NCBI GenBank assembly: GCA_001414345.1
Contig: LLCB01000062.1
Coordinates: forward strand, 156,405-220,404
Source: Hymenoscyphus infarciens
Lineage: Eukaryota; Ascomycota; Leotiomycetes; Helotiales; Helotiaceae
Direction of reading: 5' to 3'
Length of the DNA: 64,000 nucleotides
The notes beneath the pieces are model-generated. The model made no database searches. It saw only the letters and a list, made by a program, of their open reading frames with translations, and was not told the DNA's origin. Positions 21,811 through 33,713 of this stretch are shown piece by piece. Every line of letters starts with the position of its first letter. Positions within the stretch are counted from its first letter, which is position 1. A program made the position numbers and the translations under genes.

Positions 21811-22710
21811 CTACAATAGATCTTGAGTTAAAAGCTCGGAAAATCTCGCAGGCGCTTTATTGCTGCCAACCGGCATTTCCGGAGACATGGCTGAGTCAAG
21901 TCGCTTCTGAGTTTCCTCTTTCACAACTTCCCTACCGAACCCAAAGAGAGTGGGGTTCAAGTGATCGAAAAGACTCATTGCTTCAAATACGTCTCCAGCT
22001 GCATACTCCAATGTTCTTTGGGGTAATGGTCTCTGGTCGAAAACTTCATAGCCGTGTTCTCGGAAGTAGGTTTTGCCTTTCCGGAAGCTGTTGAGCCAGG
22101 ACTTGTGTTCATCCGGTGTCATCCACTGCCGTCCTAGAGTTTTGATGGCGTACCATTGACCAGAAAGTTGATCTCGGTTTTTGTTTGCATCCCTACTGGC
22201 AACCTCCATCAACTGAAGGTCGGTCACCCATCCTAACTTGATTTTGAAGTGAGCGTACAAAGCATCTTGGTCCTGTCGACAGTCCCACCAGATTTGGTGG
22301 TGTTGTTTGGATTCCAAGACTTTTCTGAGACTTTGTCCTCCATACTCTGTGTCGAAAAGTGTTTTCTCGCCCAATGTTTGCACGTCAAAGACATAGGTAT
22401 GGGATTGAGATCGGATGTATATCTGCAAGAGAGTCAAACTACCGTTTCGTCCGAGATTATTACCTTCCGAGTCGCAAGCTAACTCGGGACAGTCCTGTGT
22501 ACTTGGCCTCAACTCGTGGAGTTTTGGAAGAAATGCTCTGAGAGCGCTAGGTGTATCAACGTATGTTCTTTCGGGTCTGTTGAATGATTTTGCGGCTTCG
22601 GTGAGTTCATTCTCTTCTTGTGGTAATCTTACTTCTTCTAAATTTTGGATGATAGAATCCAAGCCAGTGCCTAAGCTTTGGCTTTCAGTTGAATTTGTTA
22701 CCTGCGACAT
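21811..22710 (-). CDS. RNase D-like 3'-5' exonuclease (DEDDy), paralogue 1
   Basis: Single-exon gene of 299 aa from ATG 22710. The RNase D/Rrp6/WRN-type fold is visible: Exo I ACDSEGNNLGRNG (Asp 80, Glu 82), Exo II WWDCRQDQDAL (Asp 143 with a further Asp at 147), DLQLMEVA strand, and Exo III YAAGDV (Tyr 236, Asp 240; Y-X3-D, the DEDDy class). All four acidic residues and Tyr are present, so activity on RNA or DNA 3' ends is plausible. No HRDC or helicase domain and no targeting signal. Homologues of this compact form are common in fungi as EXD1-like or 3'-5' exonuclease domain proteins of unknown function. It is the first of three same-strand relatives (also 24635 and 26346). Confidence 0.85.
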   Translation of the reverse strand: MSQVTNSTESQSLGTGLDSIIQNLEEVRLPQEENELTEAAKSFNRPERTYVDTPSALRAFLPKLHELRPSTQDCPELACDSEGNNLGRNGSLTLLQIYIRSQSHTYVFDVQTLGEKTLFDTEYGGQSLRKVLESKQHHQIWWDCRQDQDALYAHFKIKLGWVTDLQLMEVASRDANKNRDQLSGQWYAIKTLGRQWMTPDEHKSWLNSFRKGKTYFREHGYEVFDQRPLPQRTLEYAAGDVFEAMSLFDHLNPTLFGFGREVVKEETQKRLDSAMSPEMPVGSNKAPARFSELLTQDLL

Positions 22711-24634
22711 TATGCTGTGTGTGGTTTTATGGATGGCTTATGCAAATTAAAGGCAAGTTCTCCAATATCTCGATTTTACGAGGCTGAGCCCAAGAGACAG
22801 CTTGTGGCGTCGAATATATGGTCTGTCGTATAGAATTGTTGCCATGTAAACAAAACATATTCTGTTAGTGACCACGTAGAACAAAGAGTCATTTGAACAA
22901 TTCCAAACATTCAGCAAGAACAAAGTTATTCATGTTTCAGAACAACGGAGTGGGGACCCCCGTTTCAACGTACTAGCCATGTCTTACTGTTAATAACATC
23001 AAGCATGCTACACTATTGTGTGGGTAAATAAATACTCAATCGCTCAATGGAAATCTCCTCTTGTAAAATCTGGATATTCGAGTAACGGCCGCCCCAAATA
23101 TAAAGACCCTAGGATAACAAGATATTGCCTGATCCAAAATCAAAATCGCGGTTTCCGAAATCCAATACCAAGTCCTAAACAAATATCATCGCGGTCTCGC
23201 TTAACCCCCCCCCACCAAAAGTACACCTTCAGTCCACCAGGTCTAATACCAGATTCTAGGGGCGGATTGACTGTTTTCAGGTGTAGGACCATGGTCTGAA
23301 ACCTGGCGTATTCTCAGAAGTCCCATATCCATCTCTTTCTCTTTGTTCTGGCGCAACCGCTCTCAAAGCTTAGCAAGCCCCTCCAAAAGACCGGTTTGCC
23401 TTTACCTGGTGGAAATTTTCGCCAACTTCACGAGGAGTTCTCTCGCCATCCCTACGAAAGTAAAGCGCCCCCCCTGTCGTAGGTGTTCTGTACTATACGG
23501 AATATAGCCTAATCGAGGCCCTTGTTAAGGGGTTTGTAAGGAAGTTTTAGGTAGGGATTAGTGTTAAAAAGTAATAATATTCTATAAGAGTAAAGGGCCT
23601 AAAATCGATAAAGCTTAGACTTTTTTAAGGTAATTAAAATAAAATTTAGTTTTAATTTTTAAATTCGACACTTTCGCCTACAGTGAGTTGCGAGTTAAGC
23701 TTGAATTTATCCACTTTTTTTGTAATCCGAGTTTTTTTTTTTCAAAGCTTTCTCCCTCTCTTCTTTAGAAGACAGAAAATAAAAGTACTCTAAAAGAGAC
23801 GAGGCCTAGCTAGAAAGAAGTGCTATATCTAATTATCTCTCTTTTATATTACTTATTAATTTAAAGTAAGTATAATAAAAGTAAACTAAAAAATAGATAA
23901 TTCTTAAAAAAACCCCTTTTTTTGAAAATTTTCACTACCCTTATAAGGTCTTATCGCTACCTCGATAAGGCCTTCTAAAAAGTAGAATATAAATATAAAC
24001 TTCTATTTTATATATGAAAAGTTTATAGAGTAATAGAGGATATATAGAGCTCTCGTTTCCGGTTATCTATAGTATACTAATATATGTTGTTATTAAGTAA
24101 AGAGCAAAATAAGATAGTAGAGAGAGGAAAAGTAGAGCTTTTTTCAAAAACGCTCGGATTACAAAAAAACGTTAAAATTCAAGCTTAATTCGCAACTGAC
24201 TGTACTCCTACTCCCTCCTCCTCTCTCCTTTTTAAACGTAGATAGATTCTTCTAAGTTACTTCGAAGGTAAGGAATTTGGAAGCTTATATATAGACACGT
24301 AAAGCGCGCAAAGTAGTAAACTTTGTCTAAAACGTCTAATTTCGTTACTTATTCTTTTAAAAGAAACGATTTCATAGAAGTAGAGGATTAGTAAAAAAAT
24401 AAGAGAGTAATTAGGTGATTGTGTAATATAAGGCTATTTCTAAATACTGCCTAAATACTAAGAGTACTAACCTTTCCTTAAAAGAGGACACGTAACCCCT
24501 ACAGCCTCTTAAAGCACTTAAAACTATAAAGCTAGCGCCCGTAGTACCTACTTCTCTTAGAAAGAGTTCAAGTACTATTCTTAAATTCCACTTTTTAATC
24601 CTAGCTAGCTTACTTATAGGGATAAAAACCCTTA
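22711..24634. other. Intergenic with RIP island
   Basis: 22711-23500 is ordinary sequence with the promoter of paralogue 1. From about 23500 to 24630 composition switches to TA-rich DNA full of C-to-T-type decay, containing the TIR element at 23681-24202. No intact coding frame. The 3' end of paralogue 2 abuts the island. Confidence 0.6.
23681..24202. mobile_element. 522-bp MITE-like element, TA target duplication
   Basis: Terminal inverted repeats of about 55-60 bp: CAGTGAGTTGCGAGTTAAGC at the left and the complement of CAGTCAGTTGCGAATTAAGC at the right, both continuing through TTGTAATCCGAG. TA flanks both ends (23679-23680, 24203-24204). No transposase is present, so this is a non-autonomous relative of a Tc1/mariner-type element, RIP-mutated inside. 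Confidence 0.8.
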
Positions 24635-25749
24635 TTAGAGTATACTAGACACACCGAGGGAGTGTTCTAGATACTCATCTTGCTTTCGTAGGGCATTTGC
24701 CTCAACGAAATCTAAAGCTAAAAAGACAGCCGGTGCTCCTGTTTTCACCTCTTTCGTTAAACTCTCGTGATCATACTCGGGATCCTGGCTATTCTTAACA
24801 CGCAGCCTTGACTGCTCCTCAATCAATGCGCCCAAACCGACTTCCAAAATCTTGCCGATGAATTCATGACCCTTCACATACTGATCATACAAGCCAAACA
24901 GAATGTAACTATCACCCGCAGTGTAATCTCTCGCCTCTTCAGGAATTGGATCCTCTTCCAAATTTTCAAATCCATGCACCCGGAAAAACTCCCGACCCCG
25001 ACTCTTATCATACAACCATTGATCACAAACAGCTTTTGATAAGAAGCCGTATCCTCGAGTACTCATGCATAGTTTTAGACTTGACAGACCAGGACGCAGC
25101 CTTGCGTATCCATCTCGAGCAGCCACTTCCATGAGTTGGACATCGATGACACAACCGAGACGAATTCCGTAAATTCCAAAAAGAGAATCGGAATCGGAAC
25201 GGACTTCGAACCAAAGTTGTATTATCTCGGGAGCCACAAGAATGGATTGAAGGGATTTCCCGGAAGTAGCATCGGGGATGTCGAAGTAATTTTGGGCGAG
25301 CTTTGTATGGCAGAGAATCCAGGTGTGGTCAATGGACTTGATGGAAATGGTTAAGTGGGTTACATTTCCATTTCTTGAAAGGCCACGGCTGGCTTCACAG
25401 TCCAAAGCCAATTCAATGGTATTATTCTTGACTTGGTGGAGGTAGGTGAGGAAACTTGTGTAATCCTCTTCGCTCTCCACCCAAGTCACTCTTCCAGGAA
25501 GGAGTTTGCCCTCGAGATATCCTAATTTTTTCATTAGTATAGCTATATTTGAGGTTTTTGAATTGTGTATAACTTACCATTAAGTTCCTTGGGCACTACT
25601 GGCTCCGGTGAGATGAAGTAATGAAGCAGGGCAATAACATTCTCGGTGTCTTGTACCTGGATCACACCTCCAGCACCCAAAGTCGTTTGGCCTGAGATTT
25701 CTTTCTTAAGAGCGTGCAGACTTCTGTTGTGACAGTAAAAGGTCGACAT
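24635..25749 (-). CDS. RNase D-like 3'-5' exonuclease (DEDDy), paralogue 2; 5' end uncertain
   Basis: Last exon 24635-25521 joins to 25578 upward across a 56-nt intron (25522-25577) with a perfect TACTAAT branch point and GTAAGT donor. Motifs: Exo I LALDCEASRGLSRNG (D and E), Exo II EVRSDSDSLFG, DVQLMEVAARD, and Exo III YTAGDS (Y-X3-D), so the DEDDy set is kept. From the first in-frame ATG (25749) the product is 352 aa, but the frame stays open to about 25985 with protein-like sequence and a possible acceptor at 25930, so an upstream exon in 25.93-26.3 kb may supply the true start. Similarity to paralogue 1 covers the whole domain but is modest, so the duplication is old. Confidence 0.75.
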
Positions 25750-26345
25750 TCTATAGTGCGCGGGTGCTGAAATGTGGATGTTTTTGACGTTCCTAACTGA
25801 GGGGGTGTTAAGCCCTTGGCTTTCTGTCGGAAACTTCAGGTGGATATCTCGCAAACACTTGTTGACTCGCCCGGATTGTTTGGATTGAAGTCTTCTTGGC
25901 ACGTGGAGGATGACAGTTTGACGTTCAAGCTGATGGGATGTTAGTTCTGGTTTGCAAAAGGGGTTGTGTGGGGAGAGTGCGGAATGGAGGGCCTATCTCT
26001 TCCAGTGCTGAGAGGTAGTCTTAGAAACATGCACTGAAAGTGGCTCTAAAATGGGTATAAATAGATAGTACGTACGCATGCTGAAAATCACCACAGTTTT
26101 GAAACGACCTCTTGGCACTCGAGGGGATAAGAATGTTTCTACAGAGATCACATTTGCAAACAAATGAAGACACTGAAGAATCAAATTGTTAAATTTACTG
26201 CCCTATCTAATTGACCAAATAGGCATGAATAAAACGTAGTAAAATAGACAAGTGATTGTCCCATTACCACAACCACACTACCTTGAGTAACGCTACCGCC
26301 CCCCCCCCCCCCCCTTAAGAAAACAACGATGCCATGCATCTTCCC

Positions 26346-27939
26346 CTAGTACTTAAAACGTACACCACCCTTCTTCAAAGACTCAATCAAGACGGTGATT
26401 TTTTGGGCATAATTCGTCTTCAGTGAGCTTCCCACAAAGCCAGAAATGGTTGAACGAGCCTTCAATGCAGCAGATCCCAGGATCATTAGCTCCGTGTCCT
26501 TGGCATTGAGTCCAAAGTTACCGCATCCTTTCTCATAAAGTTGCTGTGCGGTATAAATCCATCGGAAAGGGTTGAGGTCTCTTGTAATCAAAGAGTGCTT
26601 CTTTGCTCCCTCACCAGCTGCCTTATTTTCCAAGACTTCCAAATCAATGACTGCCTGCATTAAAATATTATGGTGTCTATGCAAAGCAGCTGTGGTGTTC
26701 TTGGTACTAGTGAATACCTTTGGGGTCTTCAAATCCTCAAGGACTCTACCCAGAGATGTACGGCTGCCACCCTCGCTGACAGTCTGGAAGGCTGATTGGC
26801 CAAGCTTGGTGATGTCCAGGATATATGTCTTTTGGGTTGTGTCCACAAAAATGGCAAGGAATGAGATTCTGGACATGTATGAATTGTTCTCATTTACTGC
26901 ATGACTGAACAGATTGGGTTCGCCATTATGTGGAACATTTTCCAAAACCTCGTGGAATTCGCTGAGTTTCTCCCGGGTATCGATCAAGGTATACTCAGGG
27001 AAGATTGGGTTGAGTGGTGCAATCTTTTCTTCCTTGGCAGCTGAGAAGGCATTGGAGACTTGTGCGACTTGTGATGGTGACTTCGACGAATAGGTTTTCT
27101 CCAGGCGCTGTTTCAAGGCAAGGGATGTTCTCAGGATCTCCAGCCATTTCTCGAGGTATTTGTAGTATCTCACATTGGCATCGTCCTTGCTATTCTTGAT
27201 GAGATTGGTTAAAGTCCATGGGAGTTTGCTAGCTTTCTCATCAAAGGTTGCAGCGTATGTAGATTGATTTCGAGTCATGAAGGCCACCCCAGCCTCCTTG
27301 GCACCTGACTTCATTCGCTTCTTAAGATCAAAAGCATGACTAGGATATATCGATGTGACGAAATCATAAGCGGCTGGGATGGCATCCTTTGGAAGTTGGT
27401 AGATTTCAAGGTTGAAATTCCCTCCATCAACAGAAAAGCCGTAATTGTGATCGTAGGCGATTTTGTGCTGGGCAAGAAACAGGGGAAAGCCCATCAAGGC
27501 CCGTTCAGATTGCGCGACCAGATCAGCGGCTTTTATTGCTGCCAACTTGTTCTGTTCTTCTTGGCTAACTTGTACAGTTGGTACGACAGCTGAGGTCTTT
27601 TGGGATGTCTCGTCGCTCGGTGTTGGCTCCTTTCGAGGACTAAGAGTCTTTTGGGGTGACGATTGGTTGACTATAGCTACTCAAAGGTCAGTACTATACC
27701 CGCCATTCATTCGAAAAGTTGCTCTTACCTTGGCCGTTCTGCTTTGGAGTCCCTCCTGCCTTGTACTGGGCCTTTGGTGATCTTGTTCTCTTTGGCTTGG
27801 CTGCAACGTTCTTTTGCTTTTTTGGTACTTCGAGACTTAGGGATGATTGCGAAGCCGAAGTTTGGGCACCCATGGCTTTGGGTCGTGGTTGTGTCATCTG
27901 GGACTGTCGAGTTTTGGGTTGCAGACTTTGCGACTGCAT
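26346..27939 (-). CDS. Catalytically degenerate exonuclease-fold protein, paralogue 3
   Basis: Exons 27729-27939 and 26346-27676 with a 52-nt intron (27677-27728, phase 1) give 513 aa. The basic, Gln/Ser/Pro-rich N-terminal 110 residues look disordered and nuclear. A helical middle follows (YKYLEKWLEILRTSLALKQR). The C-terminal half aligns with the other two paralogues: SFLAIFVDTTQKTYILDI, SLGRVLEDLKTPKVFTST, LMQAVIDLEVLENKAAG. The Exo I D-x-E is gone, the Exo II aspartates are replaced in STKNTTAALHRHH, and the Exo III Y-A-G-D is not found. It is therefore probably a non-catalytic scaffold or nucleic-acid binder. ATG 27939 is the first ATG after an in-frame TAG near 28065. Confidence 0.75.
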
Positions 27940-30900
27940 TTTTGACGAATGCTGTAATGTACTAGGTGACAACTTGTCCAGGTGCAATCCAAGTTTGTTG
28001 TGTGTAGCTGTTTTGTGGACAAGGTTGGTGTTGGGATTGAGCAGCAGGAATAGAACTGGTGGGGCTATTTTATAGCCAGTAGGCGAAATCTGATTTTTCA
28101 GGTCAAATAGACGAGAGGATATTCACTCCCCAAACGCAAAGATGCGATCAAAGTCTCTCGTCATATATCAAGTGAATTGGCTTATGGAATCAACAGGGAC
28201 TGCATGAATTTATTATAAACATCTCGCTTTCACAACAACTATCAGGTGAATACGTGTTTGTCAATATCATCTTACAAATGTTGCTCTTTGCTCTCTTAAA
28301 CAAGCAGTAAAGCTATGAGCACCACATGACTCGTCATCTGGGACTTTGAGAATCGATTTCAATACACCTTTTCAACGCAAGTTTCAAACAATCATTAATT
28401 CCATGATTAGGTTTTCTGAGACTGGACTTATGTTGCAAACAGCTCGCTTAATTCTCGAATCCCCTCTTTTGTTGAAGTTGCTCTTATTCTCAATCTTCTT
28501 ACAAGTTTACCTTTTAATACTCTACTCCAATTAAATCCATACTTTACACCTTATTTTGCGTTCATTTAAAGTCGGGATCACGGGGAGGTATTTGTCACGA
28601 GAATAGTGTCAAGGGTTACTTTCCCCTTCGGCCACCTAACCTACAATCTACAAACCCAAAATCACTGGCAGAGGATAATCCCTCTGAAGTTTACGAGTTA
28701 TTTCGGCCCAAGGGAAGATTTCCGCCAGAATTGATCTAGAGTACCATGAATTTGAACGCACTCCGACGCACGCTCACGGCGTACCTTAATATCGCTCATT
28801 TTTGCGGCCGAACGAAATCCGAAGAAGCTGTGAATTTGAGGCCATCCGACGTGGAAACTGTTCTGGAATCTACAATATAGCCATCGGTTAAGCTATCTTC
28901 AAAACTACATGTTTAAATAGCTTTCCTCCTTTAAAGTTGCCTTCTCCACATTCAAATAGCAGTAAATAGATGGCTAGGCTTTGTCGTTCCACGATAATAA
29001 ATACACGACAACAATAGAAAAACAACCCAGGAGCTCGGATATAATACTTTGGTACTTTGTACATCTACGTATATTTTTTGTATATTTTTGCGACCGCCTG
29101 GTGTTAAGTTGTATGTGGTTCTGCTCCTCTAGGGGTAGCCTATTACAGGCATCCTGTGGTGAGGGGTGCCTTGTCTCTCTACCACGCTATCTTAGACATT
29201 TAAGTCGCAAAAATATGAAATAAGATAGAACTGACGGACAGTTTAACAAAAGAGATAATTAAAACTGAGCTAGAAATCCTACAAGTAAATAAGTAGCTAC
29301 TTAGCTCTGTAAGAACGGTTTATTTTTACTGCACTGGACTGAACCTAACTCCATGACCAGTACCTACTAATTTTAAAGCGTACTAATGGCCGAAGAGAAG
29401 AAAAAAAAGGGATAAACCAATCCGCTAGAAAATGCGAAATAAGAAATATGTGATCTAGCAATTGCCTTCCCGCGGCCCTCATCTGCTGTGCTGCTCGATC
29501 CCGGGCTGTTCTCCGCAACATGTTCTGTGCCGAAACCTGGAACATGAGATTTAATCATGTAGTCTTAATTATATCAAGCTCTGGAACTCCCTTTCATTTG
29601 ATGAAGCTCTTCAAGGTGTTTGAGTGTGGCTTGATAACCTTCTTTCCTCAACTTGCGTCGACACAATCAATACAACCTGAAAGTCCACGTATGCCGCAGC
29701 ATTTTAACCAACGGTCCTAGCCTCCTGTCCCTCCATATTGCTTGTTTTTGTGTCGCATTCCGAGGGAGGAGATTCGATTATAGGTTCGGGGTTTTCGGTT
29801 CGATTTGCCATGCCTGCGACGCTCGTCCTCTTCGTGGATTTCACAGAAATTGGGTAATTGCTAGCATGGTCGCGATGAGAATTAGCAAGTTGATGGATAA
29901 TACATCTTAGATAGTGGCACCTCAAACAAGACCCCCTCTGCGTTGCGAGGCTCACCCCCGCGATGGGTTTTCGACGAGAGAAATCATATATATGGAGGGG
30001 GTTTATACTCTTGGTATCTTGTCGCAATGAGGTCGAGAAAAGAGGCCCCCCGCTCACTCCACCTAATTCTCAAGCCTGAGTGCCTCAGGCTACAAATCCT
30101 CACTTAATTGGATCTACTTGTATTTTTTGTGTTTTTTCTACGTCAAGTAAATTCATTACTGCCACTCATCTTGAAACGGCGAAATCCAGGGGAAACCTTT
30201 CTGCTCTAGACACCAACGCCCAGTTTACCATAGCCAGCATGGCTTTGCAAAGACTCGAGAGTCATTCGCCATGAATACTCTCAGGCGATACTCGCCAAAC
30301 AGAACACCAACCACGACAACACTGCCTCGCCCTCCTTGGTCTGTCTTTCTCGCGGAGGTTGACGAGGATTTTTTGAGGCCCGAGGGAGGATTTATACTCC
30401 AAGCTAACCCGCTTTGGGAGTAGAGACTGTTTCCTCCACAGCAGTCTTCACCGCGTTCAGGCCTGGATAGTTTTTCAACAGGCAGTGTTCGTATCTTCCC
30501 TCCACACTGAAGAAACTTGAGGAGCAGAACAAAAAGAGGAGGGACGCAACACCTTTCGAGATAGATTTCTAGACGCATTAGGCAGTGTTGTTGCATCAGG
30601 GGGAGTCTCGTAGGGACGCACGGAAAGACTTTGTGGACAGTTTTCAATTTCCTAGATCACTTCCCGAGGTAAGTCTATGCTTCGAAAGTTTATTTAGCGC
30701 ACTCCAAGTTCTGAGGTCACGGACATCGCCTCTTGGGTTAAAAGATACAGACTGGAACTCACAGCAGAGTGGTGGCTGAGTATATGAAAGAGAATAAGTA
30801 GCATGCTGTGATGAAGAGGTATCTCGCAATCCACGTCTTTGAAAATGTTGAGCCCGACTAAACATTTCTATTAAGCAAGCTCCCATTTGAATAATGCAGT

Positions 30901-31035
30901 TTCTATGCTGTAAAGTCGCAATAAGATAAAAAGAAATGACAAACAAAAAGTACCCTACCCCCACACCAGTCTCTCTAATAATACAACCCCTTTGCGTCCA
31001 CCGGAAATCGATGGCTGTCACACTTCTCAAAAGTT
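27940..31035. other. Intergenic, no supported gene
   Basis: 3.1 kb without a convincing gene. A TATA-like TTTTATAG lies near 28062, about 120 bp upstream of paralogue 3. Frames at 28346-28534, 28981-29223, 29704-30057 (-), 30225-30647 (-) and 30644-31039 (-) lack motifs, and several start with GTG or overlap the 3' UTR of the next gene. Composition is normal apart from mild AT-richness near 28.9-29.3 kb. Confidence 0.4.
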
Positions 31036-33713
31036 TCATGCATCGGTTGGTTCCGTCTCGGTCTCATCTTCAGATTTCTTCTACACATATATGTTAGTTT
31101 CACGGAGCAAGATTATTCGTTTTCGTAACCACTTACCTCGGCGGGAATAATTGCCTTTGCCTCTGGGTGTGCGGTCCACGGCATTTTCCAATCCTCCTTC
31201 ATCTCAGTGTCCCATTGTGACTTGAGCTTAGCGACAGAATCTTTGAACTCTTTGTCGTTGCTTGCTGTGGCTAGCTTGACAAGTTCTGCAAGGCTGTATT
31301 TCAACTCGCCATCTATTCTGTCCTTGGCTGTTTTGAATCTCAAGTCAATCCACTCACCCCACAATGCTTCAAGCCCCATCTTCGTCCAAGCGAAAGCAGG
31401 TTTATCCTCAGCTGGTTCCTTTCCGTTTGCTCTCTTGACTTTGGTATTTGGCTTCGTGGTGTCTGGTTTTGTTCTATCCGGTAGTGTTGTAGTATCTGGG
31501 TCTGTAGTCTCCTCGTCTTCCTTGACAATCTTGGGGTGCTTCGAAAGCTGGGAGTCCAGCTGTCCCAACTTCTTTCCCATACGCTCCTGCTGTGCATCGA
31601 AGGTCTTGCTAATACCCGTGTTTCTCATATACTTCCGGACACCCAAGAGAGATTTCAACAACTCTATTTGGTTTTCCGGCTTTCCTTGCAACTTCTTCCC
31701 ACTTCTTGTATATGGTTTACTCTTGAGGTTGATTTCAGATGTATCTTTGGAATATACAGTGACCTCTTGCTGCACCTTTGGGTTGAACGCCTTCAACGGG
31801 ACCTCTATTAGCAATTGACAAATAGCTCTTGAACGAAGAAACCTACTAAAGTTTTGGCAGGAGAATTCACCCTGCCTTCTAAATAACAAAACTCCTTAGC
31901 GTAGTCATTGCCAGCCGCGGGATAGACGGAAGTTAAATGTTCTCTGGGGGTTAGTTCCTCTCCCACTTTTTCGCCAGTATCGTCCTCTAATTGGAATCTT
32001 TGTGCTTCGGCTAGAACTTTAGGCGGGACTTTCTTGCCTTTTCCTTTGGATCCACCAGCTCTCTTAACTGTTGCCGCTGTATCGTCTTTCTTGTCGTCTG
32101 CCTGGTCATCGTTCTTTTCTGGTGTTTCGACTTTCTCATCCATTACCCATGTTGCTAAGAAGTATTCCGGAAACTCTACTTTATCCTCTCCCCCAGCAGG
32201 GTTAGGAAAGACCGCTCCTTTGGCTTTAACCTTCCAGATCCAATCGAAAAAGCCGGTGACAATTTGCCATTCCATTATATGCTCAAGATCGTATTGTATT
32301 TTGGTGCCTTTAGCTGTCACCTTGGGGGCTGCGCCAGTAAATGGGTCTTTGAACTGCAAAATATTAGTATGCAAGTTTCAACACCCTCGCAAAGCAGAGA
32401 GAATGAAGCGTTCGCCAGAGCATTAAAGCCGGGGTTTAGTTGATCGGGCAGAGAAAAAAGTTACTTACAACATAAACGGTAGGACTTTCAGGATCCGTCC
32501 AGCCTGCGGAAAATCTCGGAGTCAGTAATGTCATTTCTAGAAGTATGTTTGAGGAAGATTAGGAAGAAACGGGGTTGTTTAAGGAGGAACTGGGTTATCT
32601 GAGGAGGAAATAGTGCCTCGACCCTCCTAAAACAAATGGAAAGAGGAAAAAAAAAACTCGGAAAACACCCACCGTAGTATTTGAAGTTTTTCTAGGAATT
32701 AGTTAGCAAGACCACATGACATAGAGATTCCGGTTACTTACTGTCCCCGCTTTATCAGCCGTGGTCGGATAATCGCCAGCGTCCCAAGAAGTTGTGTATT
32801 TTTTGTCCGTCGCTTTGAAGATAAAACCAGTCTTGTGGGTTGTTTTGCTGGCTCTCGCTTCGATTTCTCGGCGCGCCATCATCCCTGACATACCCCCAAC
32901 ATAGAAATCACGCCCAGATATGGGCGAAGTATCAATCTCTCGAGCCAGAAGAGGCTTCTCAACCCCCTCCATCCCCGCCAACTGTTTTGCGGCATCATCA
33001 AAAGCTTTCGGCCAATTTATTCCAATTGGGCATGATTCTCCATCTGACTCCCCTCGCTTCCCCTTGCCCCCCTTTTTCCCTCCCTTCGGCTTGCCGGTCT
33101 GCTGTCCGCATTTTTTGGTTTTGGTTGAGGTAGGTTTCTTGGTTGACGTTGGTTTTTTCGAGGACGGCTTCTTAGTCTTGGTTTTCACTTTTTTGGTCTT
33201 TGACTTGGTTCCTCCTTTCTTAGACTTTGTCTTCTTCTTTTTCTTCTTGTCTTTTGGCGTAGTCTTCTTCTTCTTGCTCTTGGTTTTGCCCAGCTTAATT
33301 TCACGAGCTTGAACCGTGTGCACCTCCTCGACCCCATCGCCCTCCGAGATTTCGAACAACAACCCATTTGTTTCAGCAGAACCTCCCCATACATTTTGTC
33401 CCACAAGGCATTGAGAGATGATGTTTGTTAGGGCAGATTTGCAATCTCCAGTAGGATGAAGTACACCTTCGGTTCGGGAGAGTGAAAACACTAATGGACC
33501 GGCATTGTAGGTGATAGGTCCGGTCTCAATATCCTTGAACCTGTTCATGCAAAGGTCATTGACAGGCCCATTCTCTCCGAGTTGAATTGAGCTGGCAATG
33601 TCTGCTCCGGAAGGGCCGTTCGGGTCAAGGGGGACGTCGGTGCGGCAGTCGAGAGCATAAACCCCCAGAGCCTTGAGACTCAGGAGAGCCGTCAAGAGGG
33701 AAATTGATTTCAT
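31036..33713 (-). CDS. Secreted protein with Lys-rich low-complexity region, 747 aa
   Basis: Six exons: 32742-33713, 32673-32691 (19 nt), 32469-32503, 31847-32353, 31137-31802 and 31036-31080; introns 50, 169, 115, 44 and 56 nt. Total 748 codons. A signal peptide (MKSISLLTALLSLKALGVYA) leads into a domain with several cysteines (CRTDVPLDPNGPSG, NDLCMNRF, CKSALTNIISQCLVGQ). Residues about 135-220 are almost pure Lys/Thr/Ser, then CGQQTG and CPIGINWPKAFDDAA. After the small exons comes GWTDPESPTVYVFKDPFTG, KIQYDLEHIMEWQIVTGFF and long charged helices. The D/YEHI-E-Q-type motif recalls C-terminal regions of fungal chitinase-associated secreted proteins, but that is only a resemblance. An alternative donor at 31870 for the fourth intron (68 nt) also keeps frame and removes 8 residues. 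It shares a 1.25-kb promoter with the divergent secreted-protein gene. Confidence 0.75.

Noticed and set aside
26298..26315. Poly-C tract (also near 60190, and G-runs near 11364)
   Set aside because: Homopolymers in non-coding or intron sequence; no functional reading beyond possible sequencing uncertainty.
29704..30057. 117-aa minus ORF
   Set aside because: Begins at GTG, has no domain, and no in-frame ATG or acceptor supports it.
30225..30647. 140-aa minus ORF
   Set aside because: No recognisable motif, no clear ATG start at its upstream end and no splice partners; kept only as intergenic.
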